64,000 nucleotides of DNA from Phaeodactylum tricornutum CCAP 1055/1. Its lineage: Eukaryota > Bacillariophyta > Bacillariophyceae > Surirellales > Neidiaceae. Positions within the stretch are counted from its first letter, which is position 1. Every line of letters begins with the position of its first letter. The stretch lies in contig NC_011685.1 of NCBI RefSeq assembly GCF_000150955.2, positions 248,001 to 312,000 on the forward strand, read 5' to 3'. A program made the translations under genes and the position numbers. The notes beneath the pieces are model-generated. The model was given only the letters and a program-made list of their open reading frames with translations. It did not search any database and was not told the DNA's origin. Below, piece by piece: positions 31,943 through 42,713 of this stretch.

Positions 31943-34153
31943 TTACGTGGAAAGCGGAAAAGTCGCACTTTTGATTTCATTTGCTTCTTGCGCAGCAAGG
32001 TGACGGCGCCGACGTCGCTGTTCGCGGCGGGCTCCAGGTGGAATGCAAACATCAGGAGTGTCATTGTTTGTCCCTTTCGGTTGACCGGCGGGAACGAGAA
32101 GCGGAATATCCACGTCAAACGGGAGGTCCGGACGTTCGTGAGCCTGCAGGATCGTTCCGTCGTTGTAGATGATACGATCCTCGGTTCCTTGCGTCACTAC
32201 CTTGAAGATGATGTCGTGAGTTCCCCCGCGCTTGGTAAGCTTCACCGGATTAGGAATACCGGTCGAGTCCAACGGGTTAGGCGTTCCTTGCGTTTTGTCG
32301 GGAATCTTGATAGGGGCGAGGCCGCCGTCGGGATAGTACCAGACAGAATCTTCGATGTACGTAGTTAGTATTGGAACACCGTTGTTGGTAATATCCAAGT
32401 CATTGATTTGGACGTCATCTTGTCCGAGATTCTGCACGCGGATGGTGTACAATAGTGTGTCACCAGGGTTGACGACTCCGTCGTTGTTTTGGTCATTGTC
32501 CATTTCAACAAAATGCTTTACGGTAACAGTGTAGAACGGAACAACAACGGTTCCAAGATCCAAGGCTGAATTATCGCCACTGTACGATGCCGAACCGTCT
32601 TGACCCCACGCGGCGGCAATTTCAACTGGAGGTCCCAAAGGACCGCTATTGCGTTTGGTGGCCCAAATGATTGCCCCAGACATGTCGTCGTCGCCGTTGT
32701 CCACAATTTTAGTGGAAGACAAGCGTCTGGCTGTGATTTTGGTGTTGTGCACACCATTGTTGTCGAAATCAACATAGAGATCCGCATCTTCCATCGGACT
32801 AACAAACACCTTACTTCGTGAGTTTCCGTGCCTTCCACTACAAACGCTTCCGGTACAGCCATATCCCCAACCAATTAAAACCTGGGACGAAAGCTGGTTG
32901 ACCGGAACCAAGGGAAAGCCCCAATCATAGATCTGACCCCATGTGTCCTCACCAGGAACTCTCCCATTCGCTTTTGTGTCGGTCATTGAGAGAGCAAAGA
33001 AATCTTTAGTGGAAGTGAACCGCGCACCAGATCCAGTTGGAATAATATCGGACCGAGCAATATCGTTGGGCCCTACTTGCAAGACACGGCGCCTAGGATT
33101 GTTGCTGCTTGTCGAAGCATAGTACTCATAGTTTACGCTGATGGAAGTGGTGCCTCCGTTGTAAACAATGACGCGCGGTTGTCCAGTGGAATCACCAACA
33201 GGCGAGAGATACTCTTTCGACCACTTGTTTTCTGGCAAAAGTGAATACCATCGCATCTCATAGGTAGACCCGATATCGCCAGCCAGAATGTGGACCTGCA
33301 CATCGCTATCAGCGGATATCTTGGCCCCCATGTTGGCAATTCTCATTTGGTGGCTTTCGCCCCGATTGAGTGTAATGATTGATCCGTTCGGAAGGGTGAT
33401 CATTGTATCATCGGTTCCGGCCATGACGTAAACCGCAGTGTACTGGAAGGCCTCGCTGAACAAACGGGCGGTGATGTCTTGACCGACCGGTATCACAAAG
33501 TCCCGTCCCCACTTTTCGGTTGGTAGAACCTCCACTCCGCCTGCCAATAGAGAGCCAGGACGGTTGGGATATTCGGCACGGGTAACAGCAATTGGAAAGG
33601 ATGCCTGGATCCGGTCGCCACCATCGTATCGGATGACACTTGGTTGACGAGGGAGCTTCACCCAATTCTCCATTAGGATTGATTGCCCAGCCGTAAGTAC
33701 GTCTTTCTGGTTGGTACACGGACTCACCCCAGGCGCGCAGCCATTACTGGCGTCTCCGTCGCCCCAGACCTTGGTTGTTGGTCCAGTTGATTTTGTGCTT
33801 GCATCATATCCGTCTTCCCAATGGTCATACCAAACGACGGTCCCGTCTATGGAGATGGCAACTGAGACAACGGACATGACATCAGAACGAGCGCCGGAGT
33901 TGATAACTTTGAAAGTTGACGAGAAGACGTCGCTCTCTGGTAACGGAACATAATATGTTTGCATGGGTTTTGGGGTCAAAGCATTCTGTAATTAAAAAGT
34001 TGAAAGAGTTCGTTAGGTCGTGGACGAGCTGACAAGCTCAATGATCAGTCTCCATTGTGAGGCTCGAGCCGATCTGCAATTGAAATGTCTACTTACGGCA
34101 TAACCCAACGCAAGGATTGCCGGCAAGGCAAACGTTGAGAGGAGAACTTTCAT
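31943..34153 (-). CDS. Secreted IgGFc-binding-like surface protein, copy 2
   Basis: Exon 1 (34153-34097) encodes a 19-aa signal peptide (MKVLLSTFALPAILALGYA); exon 2 (33985-31943) adds 680 aa, total 699. The intron (111 nt, GTAAGT...TTACAG) is at the same place and phase as in copy 1. Domain order is the same: IgGFc-binding-like region (RIQASFPIAVTRAEYPNRPG, VEVLPTEKWGRDFVIP), Ca-binding-like loops (YVDFDNNGVHNT and DNDQNNDGVVNPGD), DUF11-like beta domain and an Arg-rich tail (RREQRRRRRHLAAQE). The first two thirds have diverged clearly from copy 1, but the last part (about 32067-32510) is nearly identical in DNA and protein. Likely cell-surface or extracellular matrix protein; function not proven. 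Confidence 0.82.
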
Positions 34154-35216
34154 GATAGTCCAGTTGACTTTCACGCACCGCAAGAGTCAACAGCAAAAAG
34201 TTTTTTGCGGCTTTATGAAAGGTAAATGAGAAGATGAGTTTGGCTGTGCCGAGTCGTTTAGGAAACTGAATTACGTTACACCTACGAGGTCTCAACCACG
34301 CAGACGGGCACTGAATTGAAGTCATAGTACATGTAAATGGTCATTGGTCATGGTCATTCTCAAAAGTATATAGTGATATGACAGTCATTCGATCCCTTTT
34401 TTAAGATTCTCTGATAAAACTGTAGGGGTTAAAGGATCTTTGAATACTATAGTAGGAATGGCAGTGTGAAATCTCTTTTGCAAAAAATCAGCGTGAGCAA
34501 ATTTGAGTTTGTATTTATATATTCTGACTAAACGGAGGTACTTCGATGATACTATTTTTCATGATTAAAGTCATTGCCATGTCATTTAGGCTCCCAGAAA
34601 GAATCGAACCGGAATTTTACTATAAATAAAAGATTGACTATTGGTTTTGCTAAGAAATAGGCAAGAGCCTATCAGATATATTGTTGGTCGTAAAATGACC
34701 ATTGACAAAATCATGTTTTATACAATGATTAGAGATGCAGTCACGAAAATGTAGTCATTTTCAGATGTCATGGTCACTTTTCAGATGTCAAAGACATTCG
34801 ACATCCGCGATACTTAGAAAAAGATATTCACCTAAACTGACAGTGAAATGAATCTGAACCGTCTGTTTGTATGTCCATTCTGGTCTGGTAGCAGGACCGC
34901 TGGTCGTACGTCAACTCTGACTTTGCTGGAGTGGACGAGGTTCGATGGTGCGACGATGATGCAAGCAACTCTCCAGGCTCTTGCGGACGGCCTTCCTTTG
35001 ACGCTTTGGGGCCATAATTTCCTTGTCTAACAAATAAAGCACACTATAGCTTGCTGAGAAAGAGTGCGTAGACTCCGACACAGGACACCTTAGCACCAAT
35101 AGCACTGAAACCGATCGGATCGTAGCGATAGGCTCCACGAGAACACTATTCTATCGCTCGTCCGAGTCCGTCTCACTTCCGCGCGTACCGAGTCTGCTTT
35201 TCCGTTTCTATAGAAA
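34154..35216. other. AT-rich intergenic region with short repeats
   Basis: About 1.06 kb without a supported gene. It contains many copies of GGTCAT/AGTCAT or complements (three in tandem near 34337), a 13-base direct repeat (34758-34770 and 34778-34790, 20 bases apart) and a tRNA-like relic on the minus strand (34589-34669). It must also contain the SNF5 and IgGFc-copy-2 promoters. Confidence 0.55.
34758..34790. repeat. 13-base direct repeat with 20-base period
   Basis: TTTTCAGATGTCA occurs at 34758-34770 and 34778-34790. The intervening bases contain GGTCA. Could be a paired regulatory site upstream of either flanking gene; this is only suggestive. Confidence 0.5.
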
Positions 35217-36159
35217 ATGGTGTCCCGCTCAAGAGGAGGAAATCTAGTGCCGATTCGGGTCGACGCTTTTTACGAAGACGACAAAAAGATGATTCATATA
35301 CGCCTGGTAGATACGCTCTTGTTGGATCCGCAACTATTGCCTTTACCACATTCTTCACTGGAAGAAAATACGCAGCATTTGGCGTACACGATGTTGTCGG
35401 ATGCCGAGGTGCTTGGCATGGGACGTACGGTCCGCCACTTTACGGGAAGACTGGATTTATGGAGCCATCCCTTGCAGCAGCTGATTGCGGATCAGATTCG
35501 TCCTCAATTGCAACAAGCCCTTTCGGGAAAGCGAGTGCTGCTGGACACTATCCGTGAGAGAAACACCAAGAAAGTCAAATTGGAAGGGAATTCTACGAGT
35601 TCCGGTAAAGATCCAGGGAGCGGTCTACCGAATAGTAACTCACAGGTAGCACCACCGGAGAGCGCTAAAGAAGCGCTCAAATCATCCGAGGGCGAGAACA
35701 CTCAAACGGTGACGGCTGCAACAGAAAAAGTTGATTTTGCCTCGAAAACGAAAGATGAGGGAACCGAGCAAGTGCACTCGTTCTCCCGCTTGGAGCAAGA
35801 AAAGTCCTCGTCTTCCTCGCTGATACCGATTCGGTTGCGACTTTCGGTACATGGAGTGCGCATTCACGATGACTTTCTATTGGGACCCTCGATTGAAGAA
35901 CGTAAATCCGCTGGTTTTTGCTCGGGGTTTGGCACAAGACCTGAAGCTATCGGACGAAGCAGTTCAAGCCATTGCGATTGATATTGTTGAACAGCTGCAT
36001 GGCTCCAAACGCGAAGCAGACGGGGACGTCGAAAAAGACGAGGGCGGGCCCATGAAACGAACCAACGCAACCGCAGCCTGGAATTTAGGACAGAAAGTGC
36101 ATATTACGAACGTGGCCTATCTGGTGGCTCAGCATCGCAGAGAGGAGAAAGCAAAATAG
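35217..36159 (+). CDS. SNF5: SNF5/SMARCB1 chromatin-remodelling subunit, frame interrupted once
   Basis: Two SNF5-type repeats are seen. Repeat 1: NLVPIRVDAFYEDDKKMIHIRL ... QQLIADQIRPQL, near residues 8-100. A Ser/Lys-rich linker follows. Repeat 2 begins IPIRLRLSVHGVRIHDDF in the first frame and continues YWDPRLKNVNPLVFARGLAQ ... VQAIAIDIVEQL in another frame. The change falls in TTTCTATTGG near 35877: one base too many for a continuous frame, while the two parts together match the family exactly (DDF then YWD). No intron fits. As read, the first frame ends at 35981 and lacks most of repeat 2. SNF5 is a core SWI/SNF subunit that binds nucleosomes. The C-terminus ends AYLVAQHRREEKAK, like the region after repeat 2. 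Confidence 0.85.
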
Positions 36160-36202
36160 CCGGGTTCTAGCCTTTGTCAATAACATAGCGAGGTTGGCAT
36201 AA

Positions 36203-37720
36203 TTAGTCTTTGACATTGGCACCACGGGATCTTGCCATCTTTACCAGATCTCTCTTATCGAGGAAGCCCGATCCGTCCACATCAAGCTTTTCAAATTGCT
36301 GATGCAGCTCGTTAAACTCTTGCTGATCCGCGATACCCATTTCAATCAGCATAAATTGGATGTACTCATGTCGCGATATTTTCTCGTCCCCGTTCGCATC
36401 CATTGCTTTCAGATTGTCAATCGTCAGATCGGCGAGGAGCTGTTGTCGGTAGACGAGTTTTTGCCGGCGTTCCAGTATGCGTGTGGCCACACCAGACAGT
36501 AGCTCTCCCGCGGCAGCGACAGCCAGCGGAATATACACGACCGCCGCCAGTTTTGCGCGTTGGGAAACGGGGCAAATGTCCCCAAAGCCAATTGTGGAAG
36601 CTGGAATGGTGACAAAGCAATTGCTTTAGCGTCGGGTTTTGTGTGTGACAGTAAAACAAAAACTCACGGCAAATTAATGCACTGCCTCTTGACCCAAATT
36701 ATACGTACCAGTGACAACGGCATAGTACACGACATCACGCCATGGTCGAGTCATCATCGTGGGAGCATCCAGGTGGTGGACGAGCCACGCTCCACCAACA
36801 ATTATCAGCAAGGGCGGAAGTATTTGCCTAACTAGTGTCCACACGAGAGCATTTACGCGACGCCAGAGTAGCACGGTATCCGCGGTACGGGTAGAGTCGG
36901 GGCTTTGCCAATTGCTTTGGGAAACATGTGACGTTGTCGCTGTCGATGTTGTCGCTGCAGACATCGGTAGAGGCGACACCTGTTCAAACAGGGCCTTGAT
37001 GCGTTGTTTGGAAGTTTCTCGGACAGCCTGGAGTACTTCGACTTGGGTCTGTACGAGCTTGGACGAAAGTGTAGCGAGGGCTGCTCCCAAAAAGGCGACA
37101 CCCAAGATCCCAAAGAGCGCAGTAAAGGTCTGTGACTGCGGCGTGGAAGGGCATAGATCCCCGTACCCGACCGTGGTGAAGCACGTGACGGTAAAGTACA
37201 AGGCGTCTACGACGGTCCAGGTCGGTTCCAGGACGCAATAGTAGGCGAGTACACCGATGCCGAGATACGCCACGATGGCCGCTAGGCTTTCGCGGATCCG
37301 GAAACCCACCGAAGCGTTCTGGGGCTGGGATACGTCGAGTACCATGCTACGTAGGGCCGGAAATGGCAAGGTCATACCCTTCCATAAGCTGCGCCAGAAG
37401 AACCGCCACAGTTTCTCAGGGCGAGTATCGCTCAGAGCGATGCCATCAGACGAACCGGCGGCGAGTGTTGACCAAGGCATGGTCGGGAAAGTTTTAGCGA
37501 GAACGGGTCGAGCCTTGGTGTTGAGCCGTACTGTCGTTGGCAGCAGCAACGGTACAAGCCCAAGTGCTGGTCTTGCTCTGTAACTTGCCGGATTGCTACA
37601 GCCAGCAGTGGAAAAGGAGGCTGCTTCTTGCAGCAGTCCGATCACGAGAAGTAAACGCATCGCAAGCAGTCTCGGACACAATAGTGTTCTTTTCCATTGG
37701 TGTCCACAGGGAGTCGTCAT
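36203..37720 (-). CDS. TPK: Two-pore K+ channel (TPK) with EF-hands and plastid presequence
   Basis: Exons 37720-36709 and 36600-36203 with a 108-nt intron (GTACGT...TTCCAG, phase 1), 469 aa from 37720 or 449 aa from the in-frame ATG at 37660. The first selectivity filter is FTTVGYGD; the second, TIGFGD, is rebuilt at the splice (VVT/ASTIGFGD). Each pore has flanking membrane segments. Two EF-hands follow: DANGDEKISRHEYI and DVDGSGFLDKRD, so gating is probably Ca2+-sensitive. Starting at 37660, MRLLLVIGLLQEAAS/FSTAG is a signal peptide ending at Phe, the diatom plastid motif, which suggests a plastid envelope or thylakoid channel comparable with plant TPK3. Placement is inferred. Confidence 0.9.
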
Positions 37721-38389
37721 GGTCACGAGGTGTCGATAGCATCGGCTATATCTCGTAACATGAACCGTAAGTGTTATCCTTCCAACGGTAATCGATCTCA
37801 AGAAATCCACCGTATCGAGGGTATCTTGCGTCCAGATAGAATTGGGATGTCTTCATGTACCTGTTGAGTTAATCTCAGCATACTGGATACGTAGGTCCAT
37901 ATTTACCGTAGATTTCATACAGGACGTGATGATACGTAACACAAGACTAAATTATAGGTGCTGTGACATACATGCTATGTCACATCACAAGATCCACTAT
38001 CACTGGATTTGGTCAGTTACGTATGCCAATTTAGGATTGTCCGTGTCTCGAGACTGATTCGTCAGAAGGGACTAACACGAAAGGTCATTCGCCTCGGCCC
38101 AACGGTCACAAATCTCTCAGAGTCAGTCAGCTACGGTCGGCAAATGACCGAAGCAACCGTTCGTTTCGACGACGCGACGGATCCGTATAGGGGCGCAAGG
38201 ATATCAAGACCCGTCACATTAGTCCTTCCAATGCGCAAGAAGTAGCGTACGAAAGGAGAAAGCCTGTTGCGTAATAGACCCCAAGTTCGTTTTCTCGTCA
38301 CGAGGATTGCAGCTTCGAGTAATTTCAGCTAGTGCCGTACGTTTCGTCGCGAGGATCATGCCGCCCTCGGGACCCGACGCCTCCAACAG
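37721..38389. other. Divergent promoter region
   Basis: About 670 bases between TPK (minus) and AIP1 (plus). It may contain the true first exon of AIP1, whose start is not resolved. No other gene seen. Confidence 0.45.
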
Positions 38390-40411
38390 TTGCGTGCCCC
38401 GTCGTCGCCGTTGGTCACGTCGACGCCACCCTTGCCGTCGACGACTCGCGGAGACCGCTGCAGCATCGACGGCCCTTCCAAGCGAGTCCCTGGTGTGCTG
38501 GCCTACCTTTCGGGCAAGCAAATTGTCGTCCGGAACCTGCTGACGGACGCCGCCGTCTGGATGCCGGACAATCCAGCATCGCCGTCACACTTGCCCGTCC
38601 TCGTCTACCGGGGGCACAACTACAAGGCGACAGCCGTCCGAATTTCACCCAGCGGCGCCTATGTCGCATCCGGAGACGAGCGTGGGACGCTCCGCGTCTG
38701 GGCACTGGATCAGGAAGAACACCTCTGCAAGTACGAAGCCACGCACTTGCTCGCGGGAGCGAGCGTCACGGATGTGGCCTGGGACGGCGAGTCCAAGCGC
38801 ATTGCGGCCTGTGGCGCACGTGCTGGAGGAGAAAGCCGGGCGGGAGACTGTGCCAAGGTATTCTCCTGGGATACCGGCGTCACCGTCGGACAGCTGTCGC
38901 AACATCTCAAGGGACGGATTTCCTCTCTAGCCTTCAAACCGCAACGCCCCATGCGCTTAGTGACGGCCGGGAAGGACGATCACGCTCTACGCTTTCACCA
39001 GGGACCGCCGTTTCAACGCGTGCCGCCGGAAAATGGTGTTCCCGCGGAAGCCTGTCACGTCAAGGGAGGAATCCATGCCGTCCGGTACAGCCACTCCGGC
39101 GCTTGGGTCGTGTCCGTCGGGTCGGATCGGGCCATTGTCCTCTACGAAGGCAAAACCTTGGCGTTCCAGTCGAAACTTGAACACGCCCACGATGCCACCA
39201 TTTACGATGTGGCCTGGTCGGCGGACGACTCTACCATATTGACCGCGTCCGGTGACGGGACCTGCCAGCAATTTGCCGTTCACGCCGACGGGACGCTCTC
39301 TTCCACCCGCGTGTGGAAGGTAGCCGAGTTCCAGCTAGGGGGACGCCCCTTCGAAAAGGTACCCGTCGGTGGCAACCAAGTGGGTTGTGCCTACGTTGCA
39401 GGCAACGTGCCCGTCTCGGTGAGTTTGAACGGACAAATTGCTGTTCTGCCTCTGGACGAAGGGAACATGAAGATTTTGACCGGACACGATGCGCCGATTG
39501 CCGGTCTCGCCGTGGACGCGGCCCGCAACGTCTTTTACACCGGTGATACGGACGGAATTCTGTGCGAGTGGGATCTCGTAACGGGACAGCCTCAGCGTCG
39601 TTTGGAACCGGTCGAAGGCAACGAAGATCTCACCTACGTGACGCACACGGGAGCCATTGCCGGCCTCGCCTGTTTGCCGGAATCTTCCACCCTACTCAGT
39701 GTCGGATGGGACGACAAGGTCCGTATGGCCCCGAACGGGGTTGTCGGTATGGCCACTATCGAAATAGGAGCTCAGCCTTCCTCCATTGCGTCCGGGAAAG
39801 CTTTGGCGGTCGTCTGCACCGTCCAAGGGCTGTTGCTGGTCCGAACTGGTCAAGCCTCCACCCTGATGGCGATTCCGTACGAAGCCCATGCGGTCTGTGT
39901 GGACGCCCACGATCAAATGGTATACGTGGGTGGCAACGACTGCAACGTGCACGTGTATGCCGTGGACGGGGATACCTTGAAGGAGGTTCACGTCATCGAG
40001 AATGGTCATCTGAAACCGATCCACGCCCTGTCATTGTCGCACGACGGAACCAAACTCGCCGCCGGTGACGGTCGGGATGTGTGTGTCTGGGATTTGTCGG
40101 CCGCCAACAAATATGCGGCAGTCGTCGCCAAGGGCCGTTGGTGCTTTCACGTACAAAAAGTCACTTGTCTGGCCTGGTCCCTGGACGATGCCGTGTTGGT
40201 CAGCGGCGGTGCCGACGATTCTCTTTACGTATGGAACGTGCAACAGAAGATGAAACGCATTCATTACCCCTACGCGCATCGGGGTGGGGTCACCGGAGTC
40301 GAGTTTGTGCCGAATGTGGCGGCGGGCACGTACCGCATGATCTCGGTGGGCGCCGATGCCGTAGTCCATGTGTGGGATCTTACTCAGCACATCCAGGAGA
40401 AGTTTTCCTAA
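38390..40411 (+). CDS. AIP1: Actin-interacting protein 1 (WDR1) WD40 protein
   Basis: At least 673 aa of continuous frame with WD repeats through the whole length, enough for the paired seven-bladed propellers of AIP1. Typical pieces: PPLPSTTRGDRCSIDG near the N-terminus, LVYRGHNYKATAVRISPSGAYVASGD, SVSLNGQIAVLPLD, GHDAPIAGLAVD, ENGHLKPIHALSLSHDGTKLAAGDGRDVCVWD and a final VGADAVVHVWDL. AIP1 works with cofilin to take apart actin filaments in the cytosol. The start is unclear: 38390 is a TTG, no ATG lies in this frame before the next upstream stop (38330), and the nearest ATG (38358) is in another frame. An upstream exon joined at CAACAG/TTG or a sequence error would explain this. Confidence 0.9.
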   Translation: MRAPSSPLVTSTPPLPSTTRGDRCSIDGPSKRVPGVLAYLSGKQIVVRNLLTDAAVWMPDNPASPSHLPVLVYRGHNYKATAVRISPSGAYVASGDERGTLRVWALDQEEHLCKYEATHLLAGASVTDVAWDGESKRIAACGARAGGESRAGDCAKVFSWDTGVTVGQLSQHLKGRISSLAFKPQRPMRLVTAGKDDHALRFHQGPPFQRVPPENGVPAEACHVKGGIHAVRYSHSGAWVVSVGSDRAIVLYEGKTLAFQSKLEHAHDATIYDVAWSADDSTILTASGDGTCQQFAVHADGTLSSTRVWKVAEFQLGGRPFEKVPVGGNQVGCAYVAGNVPVSVSLNGQIAVLPLDEGNMKILTGHDAPIAGLAVDAARNVFYTGDTDGILCEWDLVTGQPQRRLEPVEGNEDLTYVTHTGAIAGLACLPESSTLLSVGWDDKVRMAPNGVVGMATIEIGAQPSSIASGKALAVVCTVQGLLLVRTGQASTLMAIPYEAHAVCVDAHDQMVYVGGNDCNVHVYAVDGDTLKEVHVIENGHLKPIHALSLSHDGTKLAAGDGRDVCVWDLSAANKYAAVVAKGRWCFHVQKVTCLAWSLDDAVLVSGGADDSLYVWNVQQKMKRIHYPYAHRGGVTGVEFVPNVAAGTYRMISVGADAVVHVWDLTQHIQEKFS

Positions 40412-40762
40412 AACGCGTGTGGCAAATTTCGTTTCAGCTGTCGTCACTCCATTACCTATGAGAGACGTCTTCCTGCTCCTTTTGCCGACGAAGGCGATTG
40501 GCGACCTAGTGCTAGAATATATGCTCCTTGCATACTAGATGCATTGACTGTAAATCAACAGCAGATGTGTTCCTCGCAAGCTATAAATGTTTTGGATCAA
40601 CAGTAGTCTTTAGCGTTCTTTTAAACTTAAAAAGCACTCGGCGAAAGCTTTCGGGAAGGAAACAGACATACCGGACCAATGCATTCCCCTTTCTAGCAAG
40701 ATAAAGGAGAGAAGTGTGTCACGCGTGTAAACGTGTAGGAGAGACTCCGGGGTCAGGAATCC
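40412..40762. other. Tail-to-tail spacer
   Basis: About 350 bases between the 3' ends of AIP1 and the Lhcf gene; should contain both 3' UTRs and poly(A) signals. Nothing else seen. Confidence 0.5.
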
Positions 40763-41365
40763 TTACAAATCAGGGAGGATGGAGACGCCCAACTTTTCGT
40801 GGACCATGAGTGCGAGAATGCCCATTTGGGCGGCACGTCCCTGGTTGAGCTCAATGGCGCGCTTCTTCATCTTGGTCGCATCGTCAAAGCTATCCCAGCC
40901 AAAGTCAATGAATCCGTTGCGGAAATCTCCGACGAACTCGCTCTTGCCTTCCACTTCCTTCATGAAAGCCAGCTCCAAGAACCCAATAAAGGCAACGATC
41001 TGGAGCACACCAGCGTCGTTAATGGTATCCAGAGCCTTGAAGCCTCCGGGGACATCGGCAAACTTGAGTCCGGAGTAGTCAATGTTTCCCGGTAGACGGT
41101 ATCCCGCTTCGGTGGTCAAGTACCCGGCGACAGCAAGCATGGCAATGCGACCGTGCTTGATTTCGACGTAGCGGAGACGATCAAACGTAGCCTGGTCACC
41201 GTCCTTGACGAGTCCGAGCGGATCGAAGAAGCCAAGTGGCGGCTGGGCACCAAGCTCGTCGCGAAAGGCCATATTGGTAGCGACCGATACCCGGGACGAC
41301 GACTGAGTCGGAGCAAAGGCAGCGGCACTGGCGAGGACGGAGGCGAAAACGGCAAGTTTCATCAT
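40763..41365 (-). CDS. Lhcf: Fucoxanthin chlorophyll a/c-binding protein (Lhcf type)
   Basis: 200 aa, intronless. MMKLAVFASVLASAAA/FAPTQ is a signal peptide followed by the classic diatom ASAFAP-type plastid cleavage site. The mature protein has the light-harvesting fold: RLRYVEIKHGRIAMLAVAGYLT (helix 1 with the ExxHxR chlorophyll motif), a middle helix (VLQIVAFIGFLELAFM) and the third helix KKRAIELNQGRAAQMGILALMVHE with ExxxGR. It binds fucoxanthin and chlorophylls a and c in thylakoid antennae. Sequence and length match Lhcf/FCP main-antenna proteins. Either of two adjacent ATGs could be used. Expression of such genes is usually strongly light-dependent, though no element is identified here. 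Confidence 0.97.
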   Translation of the reverse strand: MMKLAVFASVLASAAAFAPTQSSSRVSVATNMAFRDELGAQPPLGFFDPLGLVKDGDQATFDRLRYVEIKHGRIAMLAVAGYLTTEAGYRLPGNIDYSGLKFADVPGGFKALDTINDAGVLQIVAFIGFLELAFMKEVEGKSEFVGDFRNGFIDFGWDSFDDATKMKKRAIELNQGRAAQMGILALMVHEKLGVSILPDL

Positions 41366-42713
41366 GATGGAGACGGGAAAAAAGGGGGAAATTGTGAATT
41401 CTCACGGATTATCCAATGGAACTGTAAGAATCAGCGAGGTAGTATTACGTTCGAAACAGACGACCACAGTTGCCGCCTTGCTGTGCAGCTCGTTTCCAGC
41501 CTTGGCGTGTGGCGTGCTGTGCCGTGTCGACCAAAGATACCCTCCGACGGATTTGCTTCAACTTTGGGTGATAGTGACACCGTCGTTCACATTTGGAATT
41601 TAAAAATCCTTTGTATTTAATACTTGACTTTAAATATTTGAATCAACTCCCGAACCATCTCGCAAATAGAACGATCGCTACTCGAATTGACGAACTGTGG
41701 GCCTGAAACGAGACACCCTGGGTGCTACATGTTTAGAACAATAAAAACAATTTCAACTCCGTCGAATCAGAAGGCTATTGACAGTGATAAAAATAGTTGC
41801 TTTGCCGTGTGGACGCTAGGGATTTCGACAGGGCCTGCGCGTGACGCGCTGCAAACATGGTCAGGGGACTCGTATGACAAACAGCATGGCGGTTGTGCTA
41901 TTCTGCTGTGTGCTTGTCTTTGTATTGGAAGATGAAGTTGGAAGACAAAATACGGTGAACCTCAATATGTCCGTACAGCAACTGTGAATATCCCGGACGT
42001 TTCGATTTCAATGCCGCTCTCAGACATAATATTCAGACATAATAGTAATGATTCCTTCATTCATCTGCGAAAAGCCTTTTCCCAACTTCAAGAGAGTCTT
42101 TTCCTTGCTGTTATAATCCAATTGATGGAAAAAGGTGCGATTTGAATTGACAGTAATAAACCTCATTGTATCAACAAATGTCATTAATGTAGAATTTGTT
42201 TTAGAACCAAGGTATGCTCAGCGTCGAGTCACGTGGTAATAACATTCTGTGAGGCATATTTCACAGACCAATATTCCTTTCGAAGGAATACTTAGCCTTC
42301 GTGTCCGACCTTCAAGTTGTGTTACTGACAGGAACGAAGCAACGTGCGTTCTTATGGACTGCGTACGTGGTTTCGGTTTGCAAGACTAACAAGACAATTC
42401 TGGCCCAATCATCTTTCCCCGAATTGCTGACGTCGGCAAAACCATTGATCACAAATTCCGAGAATTCGGTCGGAACTGTGGGTGCTCGTTGTATTCGCCC
42501 GTGGGATCACTGTTTTCGAGTACCCTCACTGACGAATCTCGCGCGAATCCAGCACGGGTGCATGCTCGGACGTGGAAGCGAGCACACGTTGGAGTGTGCA
42601 AACGCACGCAAGTTCCGTCCGTAGTTTTGGAAATTTCATAAAAACCGCGTAACTAGAAGGCATCGTCACATATATCATTCCAGCAAGCCTGTACATTCCT
42701 TGTTGCAGTAAAT
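41366..42713. other. Long divergent intergenic region
   Basis: About 1.35 kb between the Lhcf gene (minus) and the membrane-protein gene (plus), AT-rich in its middle. Holds both promoters. A 107-codon frame (42301-42624) starts at GTG and has no features. Confidence 0.5.

Noticed and set aside
38358-38460. Short first exon for AIP1 from the ATG at 38358
   Set aside because: The only in-frame splice I could build deletes the conserved PSTTRG stretch, so it is not accepted.
42301-42624. 107-codon frame upstream of the unknown membrane protein
   Set aside because: Starts at GTG, no motif, lies in promoter-like sequence.
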